Assembly (NCBI RefSeq): GCF_032062135.1
Contig: NC_092868.1
Location: forward strand, 48,837,163-48,901,162
Direction of reading: 5' to 3'
Origin: Pyxicephalus adspersus
Lineage: Eukaryota > Chordata > Amphibia > Anura > Pyxicephalidae
Length of the DNA stretch: 64,000 nt
The stretch's first letter is position 1; every line of letters begins with the position of its first letter. The position numbers were made by a program, and so were the translations under genes. Positions 49,804 through 58,889 of the stretch are shown here, one piece after another. The notes under the pieces were generated by a model, which ran no database searches, had not been told where the DNA came from, and was given only the letters and a program-made list of their open reading frames with translations.

Positions 49804-51000
49804 TTGTCGGGAGTTCACAGAGGCACCTAGGGGCTGCACACACTACCAAACCACAATTGTGATAAAATTCAGAAATACAAATACTTTAGTAGGTAAAACT
49901 GCTTCCATATATGTATTTCATCTGTTTATAGTGTGGTTTTCCAGGAGTTCAGCTTTAACCTTTCAAATAACTTCCCTTACATTAACTGTTCCTAGTTTAT
50001 TGGGTCAATACTTGCTCGGCAGTATATACTCCCCCATGGCATTCTATAGCAAGTAACAGTTTTATTAACAGCGATGGTTGCCAGTTCCTAAGGGACAGAG
50101 GAAAGCTCTATAGAAATCACGATAATCCATCGGGTTATAATAATTTACTTTCTTGTAGAACTGCCAGACTAAAAAATCAATTTATGTATTTGGACAATAT
50201 AAGCACAATGAACAATACAAACACCTTGCAATCAACAAGATTGCCTTAAGTCAAAAGTGCACAGCGGGAGCAAGGAACAAACCAAGGTCTGGGCTGGATG
50301 AGGCTAATGGGCTCTATTTTTCAGAGTGTCTTGTTCACAACCCCTTTACTTTATAAAGTAAAACTTTAACATTGCCCCCGACACCAGCAATCCTTATGTT
50401 TCAGTCTTTTAGATGTAATACAGACAATTACTTACAAAAAAACATGTTCCCCCTTATTAAACCATAAAATACAAAATTGTTGCTGCACAATGTTTGTGTA
50501 AATTTTTCAGTCTTTCAGCCCTTCAGCAGCAACATCAACAACACCAACCTTTTCTGTACATGATTGACTTGCTACTTTTCACAATAGTATGCAGCCAAAT
50601 CACTGACATACCCTGTAATAGGATTTTTATCTTTGATTATTTAATTATTCTAATTACACATGGGGGGGAGATTTTTCCATTTGAATACCTTATTTTATTT
50701 AGCTATGGTCATGCAATTTACAATTAAAAAGTCCTTTACCATTTATTTAAACATCATATAATATTCTTCCCTAATTAAGGTGATTTAGCAATTGCTTTGT
50801 AAGATCAAAAATGAAGTTAATACTTTAGTATTTGGTTAGGAGTATGTTGCACCTACTTCCCCTAGGCCTGAAATTTCCTATTGATGGCCATTTTGCATAT
50901 CTTTATAAACGGCACCTTACTACATTTACATTGGTCTATTAGAGAAATGCTAAAAATGTGTGCAGATCACGGCCTTTAAAGACTGGAGTTGGACATTCCT
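49804..51000. other. No gene recognised; spacer
   Basis: AT-rich, with CAA-rich text near 50525-50550. It ends at the hAT-like terminus before the Tc1 fragment. Confidence 0.5.
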
Positions 51001-51019
51001 GCCCTAAGTTATAGAACTG

Positions 51020-51180
51020 GAACAAACCTCATGAATGCCCTTTTTTAGGAGGATTGGGCACATATTCCTGCAGACACACACTACAACATTGTGGAAGGCC
51101 TTCCCAAAATAGATGAAGCTGTTACGGCTAAAAGACAGATGGAGGGTGCAACTCCATGGTTTTCGAATGAGATGGAAATT
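51020..51180 (+). pseudogene. Tc1-like transposase fragment, C-terminal end
   Basis: An open stretch reads 'EDWAHIPADTHYNIVEGLPK', then 'IDEAVTAKRQMEGATPWFSN'. This matches the C-terminal end of a Tc1-like transposase, where 'P..LVE.LP.R..AVI.AKGG.T.Y' is usual. It is a different lineage from 48840-49480. Just upstream, 'GACTGGAGTTGGACATTCCTG' ending near 51001 resembles the end of a hAT element. The area is therefore a composite of fragments. Confidence 0.65.
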
Positions 51181-53879
51181 TGGAATTGGATGCTACTCAT
51201 GAAGGTGAAATAGTCAGGTACCTAAAAAACATTTGGTTATGTGACATAATGTCATGTAATATAAATTACTTTGTTACAGTTCTGGATCCATACCTAGTGT
51301 TTAGAAGAAAATGATCTAATTGTGACCTCCACCATTTTTTTCCTCACATTTTAAAGATTCACACCAGTCAAGATTTAAGGTTAAGTTACATCTCTGCTCA
51401 ATTCCTAACAGCTCACACAGACCTTACACATGGCATCCTGGCATCAGTGCCTACTACATTGTATTGTATTAGTGTGTTTATGCTTTCTGGTGAGATTACT
51501 GTTGGCCTGTGACTTCTTTTTTCTTTTTCCTTGTGAATTATCTATGTTCCCCATAGACTCTGCAGGTCAGTGTTCTATAACTATGATATATGGTGTGTCC
51601 GTCACCTTTAGACACTGCTCTGCTATTCTTTATCCCTTTCTTTGCTAACTTATAACTTATTCACTTGTATTAATAAATCATGTTCCTGAAAATCTAACGG
51701 CTTCTTTCAAAACTTAAAGTTTGAGTTCATCTGTGGCCATAGAAAAGGCAAAAATTAAGATAGTAAATGTTTACATGGTAAATCATGAGGTTATCATGTC
51801 ATATATTATTTTTTATGTAAATACATACAGATCTCTGCTAATGAAGGTTCTTTTATAAATAAACATTGCTGCCAATACCTAACTGGCTGATATTCTGTTA
51901 AACAGAAGGGTTTCACTTGTATGCAATGTAGAAAGTTGATCCCTAAAAAATACAGGGGCTGTGGGGACAGTGGTTACCTGGCAACCCCAACTGCTATGTT
52001 GTCTCTTTAGGATTTCCCCCCACCGCTATATAAAAGGTAATGTAGAGAGGTGACCAGAACCTGGACCAGCACACATATATTATTTGACACTTCGAGAAAA
52101 GGAGATGGCTGTGATATGCAAAGGGGTGGAGAGCTGTGCAAGGATATTGATATCCAGAAAAAGTGAATACTTTTTATGTGCTTTTGTTTACTGTATTGCT
52201 TTTGTCAGACCTAAGTCATATGTCCTTGTTAATTGTGTACATAGCTCAACTTTATTAATCAGTATTCTCCCCAGAAATCTTTTTTAAGCTAGGTGGAAAG
52301 ATGCTGTAGGAGGGCGGCAGCTCCTATATTGTGACCCAAAAACATCCAGGTGGTTACTGAAAAGTAATAAAGAAAAGTATGAAAAAGACAGCAGGGGTTT
52401 TTTAGTTGGCAAACACACATTTAAATAACACAATTCATATGTACAATAATGATCACAAGGATCGCTTATTCAAGTGGTCCATCCCTTCTTTCCATTCAGG
52501 GATATAAGACCTTGTACTATACAAGTCCATCCTTCCTATGAAGGTATTCAATAAATGACATCTAGACTAGACACAATAGAGCTTTGTCCAACCAGGCAGT
52601 AGTCCAACAGCAAATTTTGAACCTCTCCATGTAGTCATTGCAAATAATGTACATAGATACATATTAAGAATGTTTCATTTGATATTCTTATTGATTTTAC
52701 ACCACATCATTACACCACAACAAAACTTTGACCTTCAACAAATATGGGTTGTGGCTCTGGAGTGTGTTCATATCCATTTTCAATTAAAATGCTAGTGTCC
52801 TGGTTTAAATTAATTATTAAGTTTTAAACTTTTTAAAAAAAGGTTTCTATTTTTTGCCAGGTAAAAATTTGTTAAGGTTATGTAAACTAATTGTTCCCGG
52901 ATTGCTGCGTGTGGGAATAACAGGTGAACAGGGTTTTCAGTCCAACATCATTTCCAGTGGGGCTGTGCTGATATACTGTACCCCAACGTAGGATGCTTTT
53001 GTTCTTAGCGGGCTGCGTGGAGCATAAGGAAGGAGGAAGGTGAGTCAGGGCAGCCAATGCAAAGTTGCCCCTATCTGCTGACAAGGGTGCAGTCGCACTA
53101 GGAACATGAGGTTAGTGTAAGAGCGGTACATTTTGGTTTTGGGTGGTTGGATAGTGGTATTGCTGTGGGCAAATGGTGTGATTAGATGACTATGTATAAT
53201 GTTAAGAGATGTCTGTCTCCCCTTATTAACATAGGGGTTTCTCTCTTTTCCTATTTTGAAGAGATAGTACCTTTATATTTGCCCACAAGAGCTAGCATAT
53301 TACCATGGTGTATATACAAGTTTGATCCTCCTGCTAGATAAATTTGTATGTTTGCATATTTTCAGATTGATCAATTGAAGACATTTTGTTGGCCTTTGGC
53401 CTGTGTTGCCTACTGTGGATGACAAATTGTGGATGGGACAGATGTAAAATTGGTGGAATTGTGGTACTCCATCATTTTAAGTCGTTTAGGGACAGTATTT
53501 GTGTATTATGCACACAGAATACGCATCAATAATATGTGGACATTGAATTTTGGAAAGTACATGATTCCTTCGTTGACTGTATGCTCCCAAAGAAGCGTCT
53601 TTTTTATCGTGCTGAGCTGGTGGTGGTCACTATTCATGCTAGAGGCCTAATGTGACATCAATAAAAGTGGGGGATTCTTAGCGTGGTGTCAGTTACTGTA
53701 TAAAATCCCCACTGTGAGTTAATCAAAAAGAAACAACTGCAGAGTTTGTCTTGGTCAATAAAGAGGTACAAGAGTTTCAGAACAGCAAAAGACTTTTTCT
53801 GTAAGTCATTAGAACCGCCCCTCCCCCCTATAAAGCCTCTATCCTGACACAAACAAGTAGGGAAGAGCAGAGAGGCCCT
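51181..53879. other. No gene recognised; spacer
   Basis: 52045-52150 resembles 30548-30650. 52890-53100 is more GC-rich and unassigned. No exon is supported. Confidence 0.45.
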
Positions 53880-53940
53880 GGTCGTATTTAGGAGATGTCT
53901 GTAAGTCGGATGTCCTTAACTCAGGGACTACCTGTACTTT
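53880..53940. repeat. Repeat fragment ('CTCAGGGACTACCTGTA')
   Basis: 'GTCTGTAAGTCGGATGTCC', 'TTAACTCAGGGACTACCTGT' resembles the worn end of a dispersed frog repeat. Family not identified. Confidence 0.4.
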
Positions 53941-54004
53941 GAAAAGAGTGGGATGCCTCTGTTAAAAATCTGAGGAGGCTGAATACATTGAGCAAGCTTT
54001 CACA

Positions 54005-56745
54005 GGCGAACTTGCACTGACCTTTTATCAAATGCAGCCTGGTAAGAGTTCAGTATTTGATGGGTTTTCCATTCAATATTAAACAACTTTTTAGACACAT
54101 TATCAACACCGCTTTTCAAAGCACTTAACAGTCCTAAATCTGTCTACATTATCTAAGCCGCTGACAGAAGTACGTATTACTGATTCCAAATCCAGGAAGA
54201 GAGACGTGTTTCTGTCCTAACTATAGATCAATATTCCTGGTGAACCATATCCTCCCTTCCCTGGCCCATTTGATTGGCCTAGATCAAGTGGAATTCATGC
54301 CTGGAAGAGAGAGACAGGACAACACCATAAAAGCCATAAATCATCCACACTAGGCACAGAGTAAAAAGTGTGGAGAAATACTACTCTCTACCGATGCTGA
54401 AAAACCATTTGACAGTAGCGTGAGATTACATGTTTGAGACCCTAAGCTTCCTTGGTTTTATAACCTCAAGGCTGAAATGGTTTAGTTCACTATATAACCC
54501 TACAGCTAAATTGAAGGTAAATGAAATCTTTTCAGATTCTTTTCAAATTTGCAATGGTATTCACCAGGGCTTCCATCTTCCTCTCTGCTATTCAATATTT
54601 GATTCTTGAGCCATTAATCAGGACCATTTAACTGAATAATACAGTCACTGGCTTTGTTGTGGGATGGAGAGTCTACAAGGTTGCAACATATGCAGATGAT
54701 ATTTTGTTCTTTCTCTCTGTTCCCACTATTTCATTACCTAACCTAATGAAAGAAATCATTCCAAATGTTCCATCGTACTGTAAATCTAATTTTAAAATCA
54801 ACTTTTTAACATCTGCAGCACTCAGGGTGGATCTCTGTCAGTAGCAAACCCAAGAATTTAGTAATAACTTCCCTTTTCATTGGGAAACAAAAGAACTGAA
54901 TTATTTGAGTGTAATTTTAACATCCAACCCTAAAGATTATTATATTCAGAGATTCAGAGAGACCTCCTTCAGTGGTCATTGAAACCTTTCTCATGCTTTA
55001 GTCAGGCAGCAATTGTGAAAATGAATATCCTTCCCCAGCTGTTATATATCATGCAAGCCCTGCCCATATCAATCCCTCACACTTTTTTCACTAAAATTAA
55101 ATCAACATTCACCAAGTTCCTTTGTAAAATTGCCATCCCTGTATCAAATATGGTTATGTTACAAGATCAAAGGCCATGGGCAAGAATGGTTTTCCAGATG
55201 TCCAATTAAATAATCAGGCAATAAACCTTGCTTAAATTTTGACTTGGAACTGCCATGCAGATTCAAAGGAATAGATTACTTAGGAAGGCTTATTTAGCAA
55301 AGCAGTTGTGACACTATTTCCTTGGGTATTACCAAAACATGTAACTATGCACAATGTGGCTGTTGGGGCCACACATGATGTTTTTCATACAGTGGTCCAT
55401 CATACAGGAATTTCTTCCTCTCCCAGGGTTACTAATACTATTGTTAGGTAATCCAAAATTCCTTTGTGCCCTAAAATCCTTCCTGCATAATTAGAAGGTG
55501 AGAACACCACCAAAAGTTGCAGATTTGATAGAAGAGTTGAGCCCTCGGTGGTCTTACCTAAAAATTAGGCATTACATTGCTGATATTGGACGAGTGTGTA
55601 CTTTAGTTAACCCATCGTCAGCTTTTGAATAAGTGTTTAAAAAAAGGGGGAATCCTGTCCATCACACCACCTCTTTTATGTATTTTGTTTTACATGAATT
55701 ATGTCCTACAGATCCCATCAGGGTTAAGAGAGCCTTAGCTCCAAGAGAGCCCTTGCAGGTTGAATTATGTAAGTCTCAGTATCAAATTACGTGCATATAG
55801 TATAAAATATGGGTCTTATAAAAAAACATCTTATAACATCCTGACCCAATAGCACACGTTCCGGACCAAATACATAAATGGTACTCCCCAGTCCTTGAAC
55901 ACATGATACATATTTGGTGGCCCTGCCCGCAGATTCAGACCTATTGGCAACTAACTTGTAGCACTGGCCAAAAGATAGTTGGGACATCATTTCCCTTTAC
56001 TGCCTCCGCATGTCCCTTACATGATCAGGGTGAGTCCTTTGGGGATCTTAAATACTCATTAAGGTGAAATCTACACAGACTGTGCTTTTAACATCTTATA
56101 AACTCCCACAACACATCTGAATGCTTTTATAAGAGCTTATACTTTTTTTTTTATAATGGGGGTTTGTAAGAGTTTCTTGGCTTTTAAAGCAGGCATTTAA
56201 AACACTTTTAAACTCCTGTAAGCACTTCCATTTGTTTTCCATGGAAGTGTTTATGAGCATTAACAAGCAGTTAAAAATGTTAAAATGCAGCAAGAAGCAT
56301 TCTCTTAAATGCTCAAAAATGTGCGTCCTACAAACGCCCTGGTGTAGACTAGCCGTTTGGAAAGCATGGGAATTTCTAAATGCTCAGGTTAAACCCTGGG
56401 GACACAGTCCATGTAGACTAAGCCTAACTTTACATCTTCATAACATGGCCTGCAGTCTGATCCCTGTGTTTTGGAAATCATGATATTTATTTGATAGAGG
56501 AATTTATGTCAATATCCCTAGATAGAGATGATAAAATTACACAAACATGAACATTATGCGTAATGTTTTATTACTCAGATTTCTACAAGCAACTGACAAA
56601 TACTGAAATTTGAGGCCTTTAATGAAGCTATTAAAGTCTTCCTATTCCTATGTTTGGTTTTCTCTCTTTTATCGTATATTGTCCAGGAGTTTTGTCCTAA
56701 ATACCTTTGAATGTCAATAAAGGTTTAAGTGTAAAAAAACAAACA
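54005..56745 (+). pseudogene. Decayed LINE-1 ORF2 (reverse transcriptase) with 3' end
   Basis: Translated fragments in shifting frames follow LINE-1 ORF2 in order. First comes a 'LYQMQPGKSSVFDGF'-like segment near 54020-54070, then 'LAHLIGLDQVEFMPGRERQ' near 54258-54320, then 'DAEKPFD' near 54395. The catalytic 'YADD' is at 54689-54700, followed by 'LPNLMKEI'. A C-terminal 'HIWWPCPQIQTYW' lies near 55907-55955, and 'HNMACSLIPVFWKS' lies after the nested insertion. The 3' tail has AATAAA near 56718 and an A-rich end near 56745. Many frameshifts and stops show it is dead. It is 5'-truncated: no endonuclease domain is visible. It lies head-to-tail with the Ig-domain gene, ending about 500 bases before its TATA box. 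Confidence 0.88.
56061..56425 (+). mobile_element. Non-autonomous inverted-repeat element nested in the LINE-1
   Basis: The ends are inverted repeats: 'GTGAAATCTACACAGACTGTG' on the left against 'CACAGTCCATGTAGACTAAGC' on the right. The inside has a self-complementary stretch around 56215-56260. LINE-1 similarity stops at the left end and resumes just after the right end, which fixes the insertion. No clear target duplication is left. Superfamily unknown. Confidence 0.65.
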
Positions 56746-56850
56746 AGGCTGATTTAACCTATTATTTATAAACCTTTAATTTGAAACTCTCAGTAAATTA
56801 TAGCACTGTAAATAGGGACGCCGACAGCCAATGGTCTCACAGCCTGCCCT

Positions 56851-57040
56851 GTGATGGTCATAGCATGTATTCAACAGAGGTGCAGTTCAGCTAGCTAGCA
56901 CACACAGGTCTTGTTGGAAGTGACAGTTATTTTAAGCTGAGTTCAAAACAGTAGCTCTTGTTTATGTTGCCATGACAGCTTGCTAGTGACAGCATCACTG
57001 TTTGACAGTTACTGATCTTGCCAGCCAATCAGTGCATATC
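56851..57040 (+). repeat. Promoter-region tandem duplication, copy 1
   Basis: This block aligns with 57048-57234 over nearly its whole length. Both share 'GTGATG(G)TCATAGCATG', 'CAGTTCAGCTAGC', 'AAGTGACAGTTA', 'GTTCAAAAC' or a near match, and a closing 'CCAGCCAATCAG'. Copy 1 is the more distant from the TATA box. It holds one of the three strong CCAAT motifs. Confidence 0.85.
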
Positions 57041-57264
57041 AATAATTGTGATGTCATAGCATGAAGTCAGCAGAGGTTCAGTTCAGCTAGCACATGCAGG
57101 CTCTGAAGAAAGTGACAGTTAATTTATGCTGAATTCAAAACTGAAGTGACTCATGCTTGTTCCCAGCCAATCAGGACACAGTATAGAATCCCTGTCTGAC
57201 GGTTGCTGATCTTTCCAGCCAATCAGCACACAGCACTATAATAGCACAGCTGTGGGTATAAAAG
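57025..57264 (+). promoter_or_regulatory. Promoter of the Ig-domain gene: CCAAT boxes and TATA box
   Basis: TATAAAAG lies at 57257-57264, 148 bp before the start codon, which puts the likely transcription start near 57287. Upstream are three near-identical 'CAGCCAATCAG' motifs with CCAAT cores at 57025-57029, 57167-57171 and 57219-57223. A fourth, weaker CCAAT lies at 56828-56832. This arrangement is typical of NF-Y-bound TATA promoters. A CRE-like TGATGTCA (57049-57056) and an AP-1/Maf-like TGACTCAGCA (about 57300-57309) are present, but single short matches are weak evidence. Confidence 0.7.
57048..57234 (+). repeat. Promoter-region tandem duplication, copy 2
   Basis: Direct copy of 56851-57040, separated from it by about 7 bases and ending 22 bases before the TATA box. 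It carries two CCAAT motifs where copy 1 has one. Divergence between the copies is visible but modest, so the duplication looks neither brand new nor ancient. Confidence 0.85.
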
Positions 57265-57411
57265 AGCCTGTCAGGAGGATTTCTGTGTCATTTGTTGCTT
57301 GACTCAGCAGCGCTTGGTTGTGTGTGATTTGCTCTGCAGTTGCACAGATCCTTTGCTCTTGTTCTCGCATTTTCATTGTCACTTTTTTCCATCCTTTGTG
57401 ACAATTTCACA

Positions 57412-58288
57412 ATGAGCCTCCTCAGAGTGCTCATCGTTTTCTCATTTCTCTACCTAACATCTGGTGAAGAAATTGTTCAGGCCAAGCCATTCTACACCCG
57501 GCTAGTGGCTAATGTTGGATCTGAAGTGGAGATCCCATGTGCATTCACAATGCACGAAAGCTCTGGTGCAAACACCATTGATATTGAGTGGGTAATGATT
57601 CCAGAAAGAGGAGGAGCTTACATACCCATTCTGCGGCATAAAGACATCAAGCTGCCGAACCAACTGAATCCAGTTCAGACTCCCGAAATGGAAGAAGACT
57701 GCTCCTTCACAATCAGCCCGATCCTTCTAAAAGACAGTGGAACCTACGTGGCCCGCCTCATTGTGGACAACATCCAGCGTCAAATCCTTAAGAGGGTCAA
57801 AGTTCATGTCATCACTGGTAATGCCAATGAAGCCAAGAAACATCACAGAGGACTACAGGGTAATACCCTGATAAATACTGACAGCTCCTCGTTGTTTCCT
57901 CCAACCACGACTGTGACCAGTGATCACAAGTCAGAGAGCCAAGACTTTGATTCTGATGTAATGTATCTGGCCAGGATGTTTCATGATATGAAAGAAAATG
58001 GATCAATCCCATTGGTGGCTACCGTGGCAGTACTCATTCTTCTCAACCTGATCTTAGTTGCTGCAGCAGGAATCTATTTTGGGTAAGTAAATTCTCCTTT
58101 TTGGATAACAAGTTGGGATCTATAATTTATGTTCTGAGAATTTTTTGTTATAGTTATGCTTTTCTAACACACCTTTTCTTTTTATTCTACACAGAATTAG
58201 TTACTGCAATGATAAAACCCCAGTGAAGGACATACTAACCGTATTGGAAGAAGGACGTGCAGCGGAAATCAATGCCACAAAAAAATAG
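57412..58288 (+). CDS. Single V-set immunoglobulin-domain type I membrane protein (CTX/JAML/MPZ-like), two exons
   Basis: Seen: exon 1 is 57412-58082 and exon 2 is 58195-58288, with the stop TAG at 58286-58288. Together they encode 254 residues. Residues 1-18 form a hydrophobic signal peptide. Residues 21-134 form a V-set domain: B-strand Cys43 in 'IPCAF', C-strand Trp60 in 'IDIEWVM', and 'DSGTY' at 108-112. Residues 137-197 are a Ser/Thr-rich stalk with one membrane-proximal N-glycosylation site (N196-G-S). Residues 199-224 are an uncharged transmembrane helix, and the tail is about 30 residues with no ITIM or ITAM. The ATG at 57412 is the first ATG after the expected transcription start and has A at -3. 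An in-frame TTG at 57340 is not needed. Family knowledge: 'DIEW' after a long B-C loop is typical of CTX-family V domains (CXADR, CLMP); JAML and MPZ are also similar. Inference: a cell-surface adhesion or recognition protein, probably immune or epithelial; ligand unknown. Odd: the F-strand Cys is Ala114 and an extra Cys97 starts strand E. Signal peptide, V domain, stalk and membrane segment share one exon. Confidence 0.87.
58083..58194 (+). other. Intron of the Ig-domain gene (112 bp)
   Basis: The donor is GTAAGT at 58083-58088 and the acceptor is a pyrimidine-rich tract ending ACAG at 58191-58194. A possible branch site, CTAAC, lies at 58164-58168. Splicing joins 'GG' to 'A' to complete Gly224 and opens a 30-codon second exon. 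Without splicing, translation would stop at TAA 58084-58086, just after the membrane helix. Retention of this intron would therefore give an almost tailless form. Confidence 0.85.
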
Positions 58289-58302
58289 AAGAGGAAACTT
58301 AA

Positions 58303-58494
58303 GATGTCATTTAAATTGGGCCCATTTCACAGCAGCAACAGCCCAATGTAAATGACATTAAAATACTTCAATGGGCCCAGTGCACACCAATGTCTTGCGT
58401 TGGTGTGCACTGAGCCAATTTCGGATACACTGCATTAAGCCGGGGATAATGCAGTGTATAACAAGACTCTAATTGTGGGGGAGAACAAAGACTC
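58303..58494 (+). repeat. 3'-UTR tandem repeat, copy 1, with two hairpins
   Basis: This stretch follows the stop codon and matches 58671-58862 almost base for base. It contains two perfect hairpins. The first has a 13-bp stem (58378-58390 with 58400-58412, 9-nt loop). The second has a 12-bp stem (58426-58437 with 58447-58458, 9-nt loop). It runs toward the assembly gap, so its true right end may be hidden. Confidence 0.85.
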
Positions 58495-58519
58495 AAGATT
58501 ACAGCATGATGTCACCGAA

Positions 58520-58631
58520 NNNNNNNNNNNNNNNNNNNNNNNNNNNNNNNNNNNNNNNNNNNNNNNNNNNNNNNNNNNNNNNNNNNNNNNNNNNNNNNNN
58601 NNNNNNNNNNNNNNNNNNNNNNNNNNNNNNN
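58520..58631. other. Assembly gap (112 N)
   Basis: The N run sits between the two copies of the 3'-UTR repeat. Tandem, hairpin-rich sequence is a plausible reason for the break. Further repeat units may be missing. Confidence 0.98.
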
Positions 58632-58665
58632 TCATTCAACATTGCCATCATTTACTCCCTCCTTC

Positions 58666-58671
58666 AATAAA
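58666..58671 (+). terminator. Poly(A) signal AATAAA (proximal)
   Basis: AATAAA lies 378 bases after the stop codon in assembly coordinates, just after the gap, in the context 'CCTTCAATAAATGTC'. It would serve the shorter 3'-UTR form. The real distance is uncertain because of the N run. Confidence 0.5.
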
Positions 58672-58862
58672 TGTCATATACATTGGGCCCATTCACACCA
58701 ACAACAGCCCAATGTAAATGACATTAAAATACTTCAATGGGCCCAGTGCACACCAATGTCTTGCCCTGGTGTGCACTGAGCCAATTTAGAATACACTGCA
58801 TTAAGCCGGGGATAATGCAGTGTATAACAAGACTCTAATTGTGGGGGAGAACAAAGAGTGGA
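58671..58862 (+). repeat. 3'-UTR tandem repeat, copy 2, with two hairpins
   Basis: Second copy of 58303-58494. Both hairpins are conserved, the first with a 12-bp stem and the second identical to that in copy 1. Each copy is followed by a 'TCAATAAATGT'-like poly(A) signal. The repeated unit therefore probably spans the end of the transcript, not just the hairpin part. Confidence 0.85.
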
Positions 58863-58881
58863 AGATACCCTTACCTTTATC

Positions 58882-58887
58882 AATAAA
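58882..58887 (+). terminator. Poly(A) signal AATAAA (distal)
   Basis: AATAAA after the second UTR repeat, in the context 'TTATCAATAAATGT'. It is followed by a T/G-rich stretch ('GTTGTATGTGTTTATT', about 58907-58922) that fits a downstream GU-rich element. Confidence 0.6.
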
Positions 58888-58889
58888 TG

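Noticed and set aside
49442..50056. Open frames of 84 and 119 codons around 49700
   Set aside because: They run through the foldback repeat at 49589-49803, which is palindromic and gives similar frames on both strands.
57340..57411. Possible upstream, N-terminally extended start of the Ig-domain protein at an in-frame TTG
   Set aside because: A vertebrate message would start at the first good ATG, 57412, which directly precedes a normal signal peptide. No ATG lies between the expected transcription start and 57412.
57812..58012. Minus-strand open frame inside the Ig-domain exon
   Set aside because: It is the antisense shadow of the coding exon, with no motif or promoter of its own.
58378..58458. 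MicroRNA precursor in the 3'-UTR hairpins
   Set aside because: The stems are only 12-13 bp with 9-nt loops, too short for a normal pre-miRNA. They are reported as hairpins only.
58435..58717. Open frames spanning the N run
   Set aside because: Their central residues are undefined and the flanks are 3'-UTR repeat.
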